A stretch of 64,000 bases of DNA from Sunxiuqinia indica (GTDB taxonomy: Bacteria; Bacteroidota; Bacteroidia; Bacteroidales; Prolixibacteraceae). Under the pieces are notes generated by a model that did not search any database, had not been told where the DNA came from, and saw nothing but the letters and a program-made list of their open reading frames with translations. Positions 9,112-17,307 of this stretch are shown here, one piece after another. The stretch is taken from assembly GCF_009847015.1 (NCBI RefSeq), contig NZ_WVEM01000005.1, positions 1-64,000 on the forward strand. Reading direction: 5' to 3'. How positions within the stretch are numbered: the first letter of the stretch is position 1; each line of letters opens with the position of its first letter. The translations under genes were made by a program, and so were the position numbers.

Positions 9112-10413
9112 ATGAAAAAGATATCATTTCTCAGCCTCCTTTTGCTTATTATCTGCTCCGGGTATGCAGAAAACTACCCTTATCGTAGTAACGTGTTATG
9201 GGTAACCACACCGAGCAACTCCGACTGGCTTTATCAATTAAATGAAGAAGCCAGAATAACTGTCTCCCTTTACGAATATGGCGTATTGCAAGACAATATT
9301 GAAATTGAATACCACGTTGGCCCGGAACTTTTACCGAGCGAAAAAAGCGGAACAGTCACGCTGAAAAACGGAAAAGCTGAGATACCAGTTGGAACCATGT
9401 CACAACCCGGATTCAGAGACTGTAAGCTTGAGATTGAGCTGAATGGTGTGGAATATAAACATCATACTAAAGTAGGTTTTGCACCGGAAAAATTAAAGCC
9501 CTACACTCAACTTCCTGATGATTTTGTCAACTTTTGGAAAGAAGCCAAGGAAGAAGCAGCAAATTGTCCTATGGAAATCGAAAAAACATTTGTGCCGGAA
9601 TACTCGAGCAATAAGGTTGACTGCTATCTTATAAAACTGCAGGCCTTCAAAAAAAAGGAATATGTTTACGGATACCTTACTTTGCCTAAAAAAGAAGGGA
9701 AATTCCCGGTCGTGTTTTCACCTCCGGGTGCTGGAATCAAACCCATGGATCCGATGAAAGATATCTTTTATGCTGAAGGAGGCTGTATTCGTTTCGATAT
9801 GGAGATTCACGGTATTCGCCCGAATTTAGACCGTGAAACCTATCGCGAAATTAGTCAGGCTTTTGGGCAGGGGAATAATAGTTATTTGGTTAATGGTTTA
9901 GACAACAAAGATTCGTATTACATGAAAAAAGTGTACCTATCCTGCGTTCGGGCTTTAGATTTTTTAACCAGTTTACCTGAATGGGACGGTAAAAACCTAA
10001 TTGCTCAGGGAGGAAGTCAGGGCGGAGCACTAGCCTTAATTACAACGGGACTTGACACCCGAGTAACAGCATGTGCTGCCAATCATCCGGCGCTAAGCGA
10101 CATGGCCGGATTTAAAGCCGGACGTGCAGGGGGATATCCTCATTTCTCACTTTATTTTGATGGAATAGACACCCCCGAAAAAATCAATACGATGGCTTAT
10201 TATGATGTGGTCAATTTCGCGAAGCTGATTAAAGTCCCTGTTTTTATGACTTGGGGCTACAACGACAATGTTTGTCCTCCAACAACCAGCTACATCATTT
10301 ATAATACATTGAATTGCGATAAAGAATCGTTGATAACTCCTGTGAATGAACACTGGATTTCAACAACTACCCGTCATCAAATTTTAGACTGGATTAAAAC
10401 TCAACTTCACTAA
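9112..10413 (+). CDS. Acetyl xylan esterase (AXE1 / cephalosporin-C deacetylase family), secreted
   Basis: Alpha/beta-hydrolase of the AXE1 type, 433 residues, removing acetyl groups from xylan or xylo-oligosaccharides in related enzymes. It has a signal peptide (MKKISFLSLLLLIICSGYA), an N-terminal ~100-residue beta-rich domain, then the AXE1 fold starting at FVNFWKEAKEEA. The nucleophile is Ser302 in GGSQGGAL. The acid is Asp in WGYNDNVCPP (the family signature for recognising multiple substrates) and the base is His in VNEHWIS. The start is ATG 9112 rather than the in-frame TTG at 9103. It is monocistronic, followed by a terminator. It complements the GH3 and GH67 enzymes of the window in deconstructing acetylated glucuronoxylan. 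Confidence 0.88.
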   Translation: MKKISFLSLLLLIICSGYAENYPYRSNVLWVTTPSNSDWLYQLNEEARITVSLYEYGVLQDNIEIEYHVGPELLPSEKSGTVTLKNGKAEIPVGTMSQPGFRDCKLEIELNGVEYKHHTKVGFAPEKLKPYTQLPDDFVNFWKEAKEEAANCPMEIEKTFVPEYSSNKVDCYLIKLQAFKKKEYVYGYLTLPKKEGKFPVVFSPPGAGIKPMDPMKDIFYAEGGCIRFDMEIHGIRPNLDRETYREISQAFGQGNNSYLVNGLDNKDSYYMKKVYLSCVRALDFLTSLPEWDGKNLIAQGGSQGGALALITTGLDTRVTACAANHPALSDMAGFKAGRAGGYPHFSLYFDGIDTPEKINTMAYYDVVNFAKLIKVPVFMTWGYNDNVCPPTTSYIIYNTLNCDKESLITPVNEHWISTTTRHQILDWIKTQLH

Positions 10414-10468
10414 AAGCTAGTTCCAGACCAGTATATGAACCACAACTTCGAAATATAAAAAAAAAGAC

Positions 10469-10498
10469 AGCGATCGGCTATGGTCGTTCATTTTTTTT
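10469..10498 (+). terminator. Intrinsic terminator after the esterase gene
   Basis: Stem AGCGATC (10469-10475) with GGTCGTT (10482-10488) and two G-U pairs, loop GGCTAT, followed by a run of eight T at 10491-10498. Confidence 0.65.
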
Positions 10499-10648
10499 AG
10501 AGCACTCTATTGCCTGGTCGAAAGCAAAAAAAGTAGCATGTAATTCATTCATCCAGAAATTTTCCCTGTTCACCGAAAAACGAATACTGGATCGAAGCAA
10601 AAAGAGTATATTCGGATCAACGAAAAACCAAACATTCAAACAAAAAAA

Positions 10649-11020
10649 ATGAGCACACTCGGTAATGTTATCTGGATTGTATTTGGAGGCTTCTTTATTT
10701 TTCTGGAATACCTGATTGGAGGACTTTTACTCTGCCTGACAATTGTTGGTATCCCGTTCGGATTGCAAAGCATTAAGTTATCGTTGCTGGCTTTGTGGCC
10801 TTTTGGCAAACGAATTGAATATATGGACTATGCTCCGGGCTGCCTTTCAACCCTTATGAATATACTATGGTTTTTTGTCGGTGGTATCTGGATTACCCTA
10901 ACTCATTTGGCATTCGGGTTACTCTTTGCAATCACCATTATCGGGCTTCCATTTGCCAAACAACATTTTAAATTGATGAGCCTGGCCTTGACCCCTTTTG
11001 GTCGTAGAATTATAGACTAA
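10649..11020 (+). CDS. YccF-domain inner-membrane protein
   Basis: Integral inner-membrane protein of 123 residues with two YccF (DUF307) repeats: GNVIWIVFGGFFIFLEYLIGG...VGIPFGLQSIKLSLLALWPFGKRI and MNILWFFVGGIWITLTHLAFG...IGLPFAKQHFKLMSLALTPFGRRI. Each repeat contributes two hydrophobic segments. The function of the family is unknown. The stop codon overlaps the A-run that serves the terminator of the convergent cysH gene. Confidence 0.88.
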   Translation: MSTLGNVIWIVFGGFFIFLEYLIGGLLLCLTIVGIPFGLQSIKLSLLALWPFGKRIEYMDYAPGCLSTLMNILWFFVGGIWITLTHLAFGLLFAITIIGLPFAKQHFKLMSLALTPFGRRIID

Positions 11021-11046
11021 AAAAAGCAGGTCATCATAACCTGCTT
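11019..11046 (-). terminator. Terminator of cysH
   Basis: Minus-strand stem AAGCAGGT / ACCTGCTT (11039-11046 with 11024-11031) followed by a T7 run made by the A-run at 11019-11025. It overlaps the last base of the yccF stop codon region. Confidence 0.7.
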
Positions 11047-11071
11047 ACAGTATTTTAGTTGTTCACCATTT

Positions 11072-11782
11072 TTATTGATGTGTATGTAGTCCACATTCTT
11101 TCTTGGAGTTACTTTCCCACCACCAGCGTCCGGCTCTGAAATCTTCTCCTGGTTGTATTGCACGCGTACAAGGAGAGCAACCAATACTCACAAATCCACG
11201 ATCGTGTAAAACATTATATGGCACTTGATTTTCCTTGACATATGCTTTGCAATCTTCCAAACTCCAGTCCCGCAAAGGATTGTATTTTACAATTTCGTGC
11301 CCGCCATCCCACTCAAAAAGCAGCATATCTTCGCGGTTATTCGATTGAGAGGCACGAATCCCGGTAATCCAGCATTCCATCCCATCCAGAGCCCGACCAA
11401 GCGGTTCTACCTTACGGATAAAACAACATTGCTTCCGGTTTTCTACGGAAAGATAAAAGCTATTGGGTCCTTTTTCGCCAACAAAACTCTCCAATTCATC
11501 ATTTTTTGGATAATACGGTTGAATGGGCTTTTGATACTTTTCCAGCGTTCGGTTATACACCTTGTAGGTTTCTTCAAACAAACGTCCGGTATCTAAAGTC
11601 ACTACCTTAATATCAATTCCGTTTTTGAAAACATAATCGGTAATTACCTGATCTTCAATTCCAAAACTAGTCGTAAATACTACTTTCCCCGGAAACTGGC
11701 TTGCTATATGTTTTAGTGCTTCAACAATTTCCTTTTCATTAAACTCAGCGTTCAACTGATCTGCGGTTTGCTTTGTAACCAT
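11072..11782 (-). CDS. cysH: Adenylyl-sulfate (APS) reductase
   Basis: Assimilatory sulfonucleotide reductase, 236 residues, reducing APS (or PAPS) to sulfite with thioredoxin. It has an ATP-pyrophosphatase-like fold with TTSFGIEDQVITD near residue 39, and TLDTGRLFEET. The paired cysteines RKQCCFIRKVEPL and GCSPCTRAI are the four [4Fe-4S] ligands, which marks the iron-sulfur APS type rather than the E. coli PAPS type. The catalytic C-terminal ECGLHTHQ is present. There are no other sulfate-assimilation genes beside it. It is divergent from the carboxynorspermidine-type dehydrogenase gene, with a -7 box at 11819-11826. Confidence 0.93.
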   Translation of the reverse strand: MVTKQTADQLNAEFNEKEIVEALKHIASQFPGKVVFTTSFGIEDQVITDYVFKNGIDIKVVTLDTGRLFEETYKVYNRTLEKYQKPIQPYYPKNDELESFVGEKGPNSFYLSVENRKQCCFIRKVEPLGRALDGMECWITGIRASQSNNREDMLLFEWDGGHEIVKYNPLRDWSLEDCKAYVKENQVPYNVLHDRGFVSIGCSPCTRAIQPGEDFRAGRWWWESNSKKECGLHTHQ

Positions 11783-12096
11783 GCTTTGTCCTCTTTCTTT
11801 AATTCTTCTTTCTCGCTACAAAAATAATCATTTTCAAACAAGTTTAAATTTAAATCGTTACTCTTACAGCAAGTAGCACTTAATTCGTTACAAACGAAAT
11901 AGAATTAAAAGCTTCACAAAATACGTTTTAGCGCCCATTTTGTTTGAAGACAAATAATGCATTCAAACAGAAAACACTAAAAAATAAGAATTTATAAAAT
12001 CACTGTTTTAAAATAATTCGAATAAAAAGGGCTTTATTGATTTTAAAAAATTTAGTTCCTTTGAAAAGAATAACTTCATATAAAAAGAACATATTA
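11783..12096. other. Divergent promoter region, with an inverted repeat
   Basis: AT-rich 314-bp spacer between divergent cysH and the dehydrogenase gene. It holds the cysH -7 box and an 8-bp inverted repeat TGTTTGAA (11941-11948) / TTCAAACA (11962-11969) with a 13-nt spacer, possibly an operator. No riboswitch or ORF is recognised. Confidence 0.35.
11819..11826 (-). promoter_or_regulatory. -7 box of cysH
   Basis: Minus-strand TATTTTTG (TAnnTTTG consensus), 36 nt upstream of the cysH ATG. There is no -33 TTTG at the standard distance. Confidence 0.4.
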
Positions 12097-13296
12097 ATGG
12101 GAAAAGTTTTGATAATTGGTGCAGGAGGAGTGGCAACTGTTGTTGCTCACAAGATGGCTGCACTTCCAGAGGTTTTTACAGACATCATGATGGCTAGTCG
12201 CACAAAATCCAAATGCGATGAAATTGCAAATAAAATCGGTGGAAACCGGATTAAAACAGCTCAGGTTGATGCTGAAAACGTTCCACAACTCGTTGAACTG
12301 ATCAGAAGTTTTAAGCCTGATTTAGTTGTGAATGTAGCACTTCCATACCAGGATCTGCCGATTATGGATGCCTGTCTTGAAACTAAAGTTAGCTACATGG
12401 ATACTGCTAACTACGAACCAAAAGACGAAGCAAAATATGAATACAAATGGCAATGGGCTTATCAAAACCGGTTTAAAGAGGCGGGAATTACAGCCATTTT
12501 AGGTTGCGGTTTCGACCCGGGTGTAACAAGTATTTATACTGCTCATGCGGCTAAGCATCATTTCGACGAAATACAATACCTGGATATTGTAGACTGTAAT
12601 GCCGGCGACCACGGAAAAGCTTTTGCAACCAATTTCAACCCGGAAATCAATATTCGCGAGGTCACCCAAAAAGGAAAATACTGGAAAGATGGCAAATGGG
12701 TAGAAACAGAACCCCATGAAATTCACAAGCCTCTGGATTATCCAAACATTGGCCCAAAAGAATCATATTTGATCTTTCATGAGGAATTGGAATCATTGGT
12801 TAAAAATTTTCCAACCATTAAGCAAGCTCGCTTTTGGATGACCTTTGGGCAGGAGTACCTGACTCACTTGCGCGTGATTCAGAACATCGGCATGGCAGGA
12901 ATTGAACCGGTGATGTATGAAGGGAAAGAGATTGTTCCGATCCAATTTCTAAAAGCTGTTTTACCAAATCCGGGCGATCTGGGTGAAAACTATAAAGGAC
13001 AAACATCAATTGGCTGCCGTATTAAAGGCTTAAAAGACGGAAAGGAAAAAACCTACTACGTGTATAACAATTGTGATCACGAAGTTGCGTTTGCTGAGAC
13101 CGGAACACAGGCAGTTAGCTACACCACCGGGGTGCCTGCAATGATTGGTGCAATGATGTACCTGAAAGGACTTTGGAAGAAAGACGGCGTGTACAATGTC
13201 GAAGAATTTGATCCAGATCCGTTTATGGAAGCGCTAAACCAACACGGACTTCCATGGCACGAAATTCACGATACTGATTTAGAAATGGAATACTAA
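12097..13296 (+). CDS. Carboxynorspermidine dehydrogenase-type (saccharopine dehydrogenase family)
   Basis: NAD(P)H-dependent enzyme of 399 residues, of the group that condenses L-aspartate semialdehyde with a diamine to carboxynorspermidine or carboxyspermidine in the alternative polyamine pathway. The Rossmann motif GKVLIIGAGGVATVVAHK sits at the N-terminus. The family blocks LGCGFDPGVTSIYTAHAAKH, DCNAGDHGKAFATNFNPEINIREVTQKG, RFWMTFGQEYLTHLRV and SYTTGVPAMIGAMMYLKG are intact. The start is ATG 12097, which places the glycine loop 6 residues in; the upstream in-frame TTG at 12037 adds an implausible tail. The decarboxylase partner is not in the window. A strong terminator follows. Confidence 0.88.
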   Translation: MGKVLIIGAGGVATVVAHKMAALPEVFTDIMMASRTKSKCDEIANKIGGNRIKTAQVDAENVPQLVELIRSFKPDLVVNVALPYQDLPIMDACLETKVSYMDTANYEPKDEAKYEYKWQWAYQNRFKEAGITAILGCGFDPGVTSIYTAHAAKHHFDEIQYLDIVDCNAGDHGKAFATNFNPEINIREVTQKGKYWKDGKWVETEPHEIHKPLDYPNIGPKESYLIFHEELESLVKNFPTIKQARFWMTFGQEYLTHLRVIQNIGMAGIEPVMYEGKEIVPIQFLKAVLPNPGDLGENYKGQTSIGCRIKGLKDGKEKTYYVYNNCDHEVAFAETGTQAVSYTTGVPAMIGAMMYLKGLWKKDGVYNVEEFDPDPFMEALNQHGLPWHEIHDTDLEMEY

Positions 13297-13304
13297 CAAC
13301 AATA

Positions 13305-13334
13305 AAAGCCCAGATTTGACTGGGCTTTCTTTTT
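13305..13334 (+). terminator. Intrinsic terminator of the dehydrogenase gene
   Basis: Perfect 9-bp stem AAAGCCCAG (13305-13313) / CTGGGCTTT (13320-13328), 6-nt loop, then CTTTTT. Confidence 0.85.
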
Positions 13335-13343
13335 CAAGAAGCA

Positions 13344-13675
13344 ATGAAACAAGTCAATCATCGACTCAAGTTGCTACACACGGTAATTTGGATATTTTTT
13401 GCTTCCTTAATTTTCTTTATTGACTAGGCAGGCATTACGAATCAAATTACCTCTTTCACCTGGATAGCCATTGCCCTAGTTATGCTAAAGGCGTTTATTT
13501 TATATTCTACCAGCGGACCTGCCCAATTGATATTATGGCATGCAACTATATTTCCGAAAATGACAATTTTGATATCTTCCTCCCCAATTGGATCGCTAGG
13601 AACACCAAGACTATTTTGGGTATTTTGTATGTCGGCGGTGTTCTTTTGGTACTGATTCGCTATTTCTATTTTTGA
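13344..13675 (+). pseudogene. Broken small membrane-protein gene
   Basis: Read from the ATG at 13344 (MKQVNHRLKLLHTVIWIFFAS), a hydrophobic protein is interrupted by an in-frame TAG at 13425-13427. It then continues sensibly (AGITNQITSFTWIAIALVML) to about 13487, where one base is missing. In the -1 frame the reading runs on as GVYFIFYQRTCPID, NFDIFLPNWIARNTKTILG, ILYVGGVLLVLIRYFYF, ending at TGA 13673-13675. The joined product would be about 110 residues with three hydrophobic segments. It resembles a small Bacteroidota membrane-protein family with a NFDIFLPNW motif, whose function I do not know. One nonsense and one frameshift lesion make it a recent pseudogene, unless both are sequencing errors. 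Confidence 0.7.
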
Positions 13676-13690
13676 GCCAGCAATAGAAGT

Positions 13691-14110
13691 TTATTGATCC
13701 AGATTTATGCGCCCTTTGCATAAATCTTCGAGGGTAACGCCTTTGAAATAGTCTACAATCATTCGATTTAGTTCTCCCCAGAAACCTTTAACGCGACAAG
13801 TAGTTTCGCGGTCGCAATGAAAGCTTTGAGCCAAGCAATCGATCACACAAATTCCAGGTTCAAAAGCACTGTGAATATCCAGTATCGTAATTTCTGAAGG
13901 TTGGCGGGTTAAGATGTAACCACTCTTCTTTCCACGCAAATTGATAATCAGACCAGCAGCCTTTAAGGCATGAATAATTTGGTCCAAGTATTTGACAGAT
14001 ATCTTCTGATTTGCGGCTATGTCTTTCTGGAAGACACCGCTTTGGGATTCGTCTTTCGCAATTTCAAGCATAGCACGAATACCATACCGGGTTTTGGTAC
14101 TAAATTTCAA
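13691..14110 (-). CDS. Rrf2-family transcriptional regulator
   Basis: 139-residue DNA-binding protein with the Rrf2 winged helix: MKFSTKTRYGIRAMLEIA, the recognition region KISVKYLDQIIHALKAAGLIINLRGKKSGYIL, then a sensor loop. Several cysteines lie in CVIDCLAQSFHCDRETTCRVKGFW (~residues 93-116), close to the C-x5-C-x7-C arrangement that binds an Fe-S cluster in IscR and NsrR. It may therefore sense iron-sulfur, nitrosative or redox status, but ligand binding is inference. It sits 18 bp downstream of the YceI/outer-membrane operon on the same strand and may be its last gene and regulator. Confidence 0.88.
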   Translation of the reverse strand: MKFSTKTRYGIRAMLEIAKDESQSGVFQKDIAANQKISVKYLDQIIHALKAAGLIINLRGKKSGYILTRQPSEITILDIHSAFEPGICVIDCLAQSFHCDRETTCRVKGFWGELNRMIVDYFKGVTLEDLCKGRINLDQ

Positions 14111-14128
14111 AAGTTAGTTTTTTTGGTT

Positions 14129-14704
14129 CTACGAAAACAAGATTCTAAAATTAATAAATATTTCATTCCGAACCTTTACCAAACCTAAAAACTTATGAGG
14201 CGGCTCAATATTAAAATCGGTTAGTTTAAGCTTCAATTGTCCTGTCATACACCATTGATCTACAAAACAAGACGCTGAAACAGTTTCACACTGATACTTC
14301 TTCGTAAGTCCATTCATACTTAATTCGATGGTCTTCTTTCCTTCAGTATCTGGTGAAGCAAAGTCAATTTCATCCTTTGCAATTTCAATCGTGATATTTG
14401 GATATTCGTCGGAGTTAATCAAATCAAGGAAGTCTTTCAGCATGATTTTAGAATCAGCTTCGACTTCTTCTGCCGGAATGTTAATTTGTATCGTTGCCTC
14501 ATCTGAACTAAATGTACTGGGCATCCTGCAGAATTCATCATCCCGATACTCCATATGAAAATCGTTCACATTTGTTTTCCCGGTAATGTGAACCTGATCA
14601 AACATATACCGACTAAAAGTCTCCTTTCTGGCAGCCATCTGTCCGTCAACAGTTTGGATCACCATAAGCAAAAAGACTATGAAATATATTGATCGAATTT
14701 TCAT
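14129..14704 (-). CDS. YceI-like secreted protein (distal copy)
   Basis: 191 residues with signal peptide (MKIRSIYFIVFLLMVIQTVDG) and a lipocalin-like YceI fold: VHITGKTNVNDFHMEY at the start of the barrel, EEVEADSKIMLKDFLDLINSDEYPNITIEI in the middle, KLTDFNIEPPHKFLGLVKVRNEIFINF at the end. YceI proteins are periplasmic and several bind isoprenoid quinones or lipids. It is more divergent than the copy at 15999 in the same operon. It lies 70 bp downstream of the outer-membrane protein gene with a hairpin between them, so its expression may be lower than that of the first two genes. Confidence 0.75.
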   Translation of the reverse strand: MKIRSIYFIVFLLMVIQTVDGQMAARKETFSRYMFDQVHITGKTNVNDFHMEYRDDEFCRMPSTFSSDEATIQINIPAEEVEADSKIMLKDFLDLINSDEYPNITIEIAKDEIDFASPDTEGKKTIELSMNGLTKKYQCETVSASCFVDQWCMTGQLKLKLTDFNIEPPHKFLGLVKVRNEIFINFRILFS

Positions 14705-14716
14705 TAAATGTGAAAT

Positions 14717-14754
14717 AAAAAAGTGAAAAGCTGCCCTTTTTACCGGGGCAGCTT
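14717..14754 (-). terminator. Hairpin after the outer-membrane protein gene
   Basis: Perfect 9-bp stem AAGCTGCCC (14728-14736) / GGGCAGCTT (14746-14754) with a T-rich stretch beyond it on the minus strand. It lies between two genes of the same strand, so it may be a partial terminator or an RNA-stability element. Confidence 0.6.
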
Positions 14755-14774
14755 GATCTAACTAAACCAATTAT

Positions 14775-15938
14775 TTAAAAGGATATGGCTGCTTCCAGCA
14801 CTAATCCATTAAAGTTTCCACCGTCAATCGCTCCATGGGCAGGTCCTTCATACTCTTGATTCACGTAATCAAGTTTAACCAACACATTGTTAGTCATGTA
14901 CCAACCACCACCAATGTTCGTGCGAGTCACCTTTGAGTCTTCATTGTCAGATACCTTATTCAAACGAGTTCCAACATAGAAGCTTCCAATCCGGTAAATG
15001 GCTTGCAGTGCAGTTTGTGTGTAATGCTGATCCTCATCTCTTTTAACGCCCTTCATGTTTTCATAAATCCCGAATACTTCCAAACCATGAAATTTCGCAA
15101 AAAGGTTAGCCATGTAGCTGTTCATTTCTGACTGCCCGCTGCCTGGACTCCAACGTCCTGAGCGGAAATTATCACCTTCGGCATCGGCTGTTTGCATCAC
15201 ATTGTAGTAACGCGCACCAGCACGGTCGCCATCCCACAAGTAAGATCCGCTGTGCCCTTCGCCAACGTGGTACCCAGAAAAGGATGCACGTATTCTTAGG
15301 TCTTCGTTGATATCAGTATCATAAGCCAGTTTCCAGTTGAAAACCAAGTCTTCACCAATATCATTACCACGTCCATAGTTCATACGACCATTGTTGGTTC
15401 CAACCAATGCGAGGAAGCCTTTGTTACGGTACATGAACTCAATTCCAGGGTTAGTAGTGAAGTTGTCCATGATCCAGTTCCCTACGAATGGGTTGTTCAA
15501 AACTGCTGCATTGTTACTGCGGTAGAAATGAGCATCACCATAGTTTGGGTTCATTACACCTGCTTTAATGGTTAGGTATTCCATAATACTGTTGGCTGCA
15601 GGCAAGAATGGCAATTGATCAATTGTCAGGTAACCACCTTCAACCCACGCCTCGTTGTGGTGGCGAGAAGACAAATAGTTGTTCATGTACAACTGAATTC
15701 CAGGAGCCAATTTTGCAGTCAAACTCAAATTTGCAGTTGGTAAATTGAAGTTATGCTTAAGGTCGATCAGTTCAACCGGCGCTTCATGATCCAATGACTG
15801 AAGTTGAATAGCAAAATCTCCTCCTACTTTCACTTTAACACCGTCAAAATCCTTGGAAACCTTAGGTTGTTCGAAATTTTGAGCAGATGTTATCAAGGCC
15901 ATAGCGAATATGGCAAAAATCAAAGAAACCTTTTTCAT
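14775..15938 (-). CDS. Outer-membrane beta-barrel (porin-like) protein
   Basis: 387 residues with a signal peptide (MKKVSLIFAIFAMALITSAQ), then alternating hydrophobic/aromatic strands throughout (for example GIQLYMNNYLSSRHHNEAWVEGGYLTI, GSFYVGTRLNKVSD) and a C-terminal strand ending in ...NGLVLEAAISF with terminal Phe, typical for BAM recognition. It looks like a phosphate-selective or general porin-type barrel (SNNAAVLNNPFVGNWIMDNF, GRMNYGRGND). No substrate can be assigned. It is flanked on both sides by YceI genes on the same strand (60 and 70 bp), so the three are probably one operon. Confidence 0.75.
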   Translation of the reverse strand: MKKVSLIFAIFAMALITSAQNFEQPKVSKDFDGVKVKVGGDFAIQLQSLDHEAPVELIDLKHNFNLPTANLSLTAKLAPGIQLYMNNYLSSRHHNEAWVEGGYLTIDQLPFLPAANSIMEYLTIKAGVMNPNYGDAHFYRSNNAAVLNNPFVGNWIMDNFTTNPGIEFMYRNKGFLALVGTNNGRMNYGRGNDIGEDLVFNWKLAYDTDINEDLRIRASFSGYHVGEGHSGSYLWDGDRAGARYYNVMQTADAEGDNFRSGRWSPGSGQSEMNSYMANLFAKFHGLEVFGIYENMKGVKRDEDQHYTQTALQAIYRIGSFYVGTRLNKVSDNEDSKVTRTNIGGGWYMTNNVLVKLDYVNQEYEGPAHGAIDGGNFNGLVLEAAISF

Positions 15939-15998
15939 TTTGATATAATTAAATTGATTAAATAATACTCGAAGCGGATTCGTTTTCAGAGCCCCGAG

Positions 15999-16577
15999 TT
16001 ATTGCTGTTTAAAAACTAAATTGTAGTCAATTTTGACTTCGTCTCCCGTTTTTATGGTTCCCATTAAGGCAACAGGAGGTTCAACGTCATAGCTTGACAT
16101 CTTTAAATCTAATTCGCCTTCAATCCGAATTTGTCCATCAGCCAGGCTTTCCAACGTGAAGTCGTCAGATATTTGCTGTTTTTTTCCTGCAATGCTCAAT
16201 GTGAATTTGGCAACCCCTTTTTCTCCTGTTACATTCACCTCATCTAACGACACTGTAATGGTTGGGTTTTTCTTAGACTTTAACGCTTCATAAGTCTTTT
16301 TATTCATCAAACTACGATCACTTTTGATCGATTCTACTTCAACACTGACTCGTCCATTTTTTAATGTCTGAAGAGAGCCAGCTTCGGCTAACTCAAAGCT
16401 CGCCTGAAGCTGCTCAACTTTCATTTCCCAATCATGTATTGTTGAAGTACCACTAACAAATACCGAACTTTTATTCCACTCAACTTTATATGTAACCTGA
16501 GCAAATGCCAGGCTATGAATAACCACTAACAGCACAACTAGAGTGCTCACCATCAACCTTTTAAATGTTGTTTTCAT
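15999..16577 (-). CDS. YceI-family periplasmic protein (promoter-proximal copy)
   Basis: 192 residues. Signal peptide through QVTYKVEW (MKTTFKRLMVSTLVVLLVVIHSLAFA), then the canonical YceI motif SSVFVSGTSTIHDWEMK, the central SLMNKKTYEALKSKKNPTITVSL and the C-terminal LDLKMSSYDVEPPVALMGTIKTGDEVKIDYNLVF. It is a lipocalin-like beta-barrel predicted to hold a hydrophobic ligand such as a polyprenyl lipid. First gene of the YceI/outer-membrane protein/YceI operon, with a full promoter 33 nt upstream of its ATG. Confidence 0.88.
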   Translation of the reverse strand: MKTTFKRLMVSTLVVLLVVIHSLAFAQVTYKVEWNKSSVFVSGTSTIHDWEMKVEQLQASFELAEAGSLQTLKNGRVSVEVESIKSDRSLMNKKTYEALKSKKNPTITVSLDEVNVTGEKGVAKFTLSIAGKKQQISDDFTLESLADGQIRIEGELDLKMSSYDVEPPVALMGTIKTGDEVKIDYNLVFKQQ

Positions 16578-16609
16578 ATCATCCTACCTTTCCTACTGTT
16601 TTAGTAGCA

Positions 16610-16640
16610 CAAACATAGGAACATTTTAATTTCTTCCAAA
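16610..16640 (-). promoter_or_regulatory. Full Bacteroidota promoter of the YceI operon
   Basis: On the minus strand, -33 TTTG (16640-16637), exactly 19 bp, and -7 TATGTTTG (16617-16610) fit the consensus TTTG-N19-TAnnTTTG without a mismatch. The YceI ATG is 33 nt downstream. This is the best promoter match in the window. Confidence 0.75.
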
Positions 16641-16667
16641 CAATAAATGCAACAAAGGAATTAATTT

Positions 16668-16693
16668 AGAAACAGACCAAACCGTCTGTTTCT
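16668..16693. promoter_or_regulatory. Perfect 10-bp inverted repeat upstream of the YceI promoter
   Basis: AGAAACAGAC (16668-16677) and GTCTGTTTCT (16684-16693) with a 6-nt spacer. It lies about 28 bp upstream of the -33 element, so a bound regulator would more likely activate than block. The size suits a dimeric winged-helix or TetR-type protein. The neighbouring Rrf2 regulator is a candidate, without proof. Confidence 0.5.
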
Positions 16694-16897
16694 TATAACA
16701 TTATAAACAACAGCCAAATAGCATGCAAGCAATAAGGGGCTAACGAACAATAATAGTTGTGAAAATATCTAACACTCCAAAGATTTAACTTTTGTTAGCC
16801 TTTCTTCAACCTCCTAATATGCTGCGCACTACCTCGGAATATAAACATATATTTTATACATTTCCTTTTCATTCTAATGATTTTTACAAAAAATAGA

Positions 16898-16905
16898 TAC
16901 TTTTG
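16898..16905 (+). promoter_or_regulatory. -7 box deciding the start of the SpoIIAA-like gene
   Basis: TACTTTTG matches TAnnTTTG and ends 2 nt before the first ATG (16908). Transcription would begin at about 16912, so the second ATG at 16929 is the likelier start. No -33 TTTG is present. Confidence 0.4.
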
Positions 16906-16928
16906 CAATGCTTGAAACCGCGCAAAAA

Positions 16929-17294
16929 ATGAATGTATTTAGTTTAGAAGAGAAAATGGGCATCATACATGCCTCTTTCTACGGGAAAACACCTTTAAGT
17001 GTATTTGAAGAATATCTTCAACATTTAAAAAAGATGGAGCTTTCGAGTAAGATTAAGATCTTGCACGATCACCAACAATCGACCCCTGTTTTAAAACCGA
17101 CAGAGCTGGATTCACTTGCCGAGATCTATAATCACTATCTCGCAGAATTTAAGGAAATAAAATTAGCTTACGTCAGTTCCGACCCACTGGGAATTGCTTT
17201 GGCCATGCTCCTGAAAGACATCATGAAAACACCCAAGTATAACATTAAAATATTCTCGGAGAAAGAAACTGCCATCAAATGGCTGAATACCTAA
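16929..17294 (+). CDS. SpoIIAA-like / STAS-type small protein
   Basis: 121 residues from ATG 16929 (MNVFSLEEKMG); an ATG at 16908 would add seven residues but lies against the -7 box. The pattern is that of the SpoIIAA-like (STAS-fold) family of short cytoplasmic proteins: an initial strand with GIIHASFYGKT, a helix VFEEYLQHLKKM, strand SKIKILHDHQ, helix PTELDSLAEIYNHYL, strand IKLAYVSSDPLGIALAMLL, and the terminal IKIFSEKETAIKWL, which is the most conserved part of the family. The role is unknown. It converges with pepD (14-bp gap). Confidence 0.6.
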   Translation: MNVFSLEEKMGIIHASFYGKTPLSVFEEYLQHLKKMELSSKIKILHDHQQSTPVLKPTELDSLAEIYNHYLAEFKEIKLAYVSSDPLGIALAMLLKDIMKTPKYNIKIFSEKETAIKWLNT

Positions 17295-17307
17295 TTTGAA
17301 AAAACAA

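Noticed and set aside
11783-12096. SAM or other riboswitch upstream of cysH
   Set aside because: No conserved core could be recognised; the region is AT-rich without long helices.
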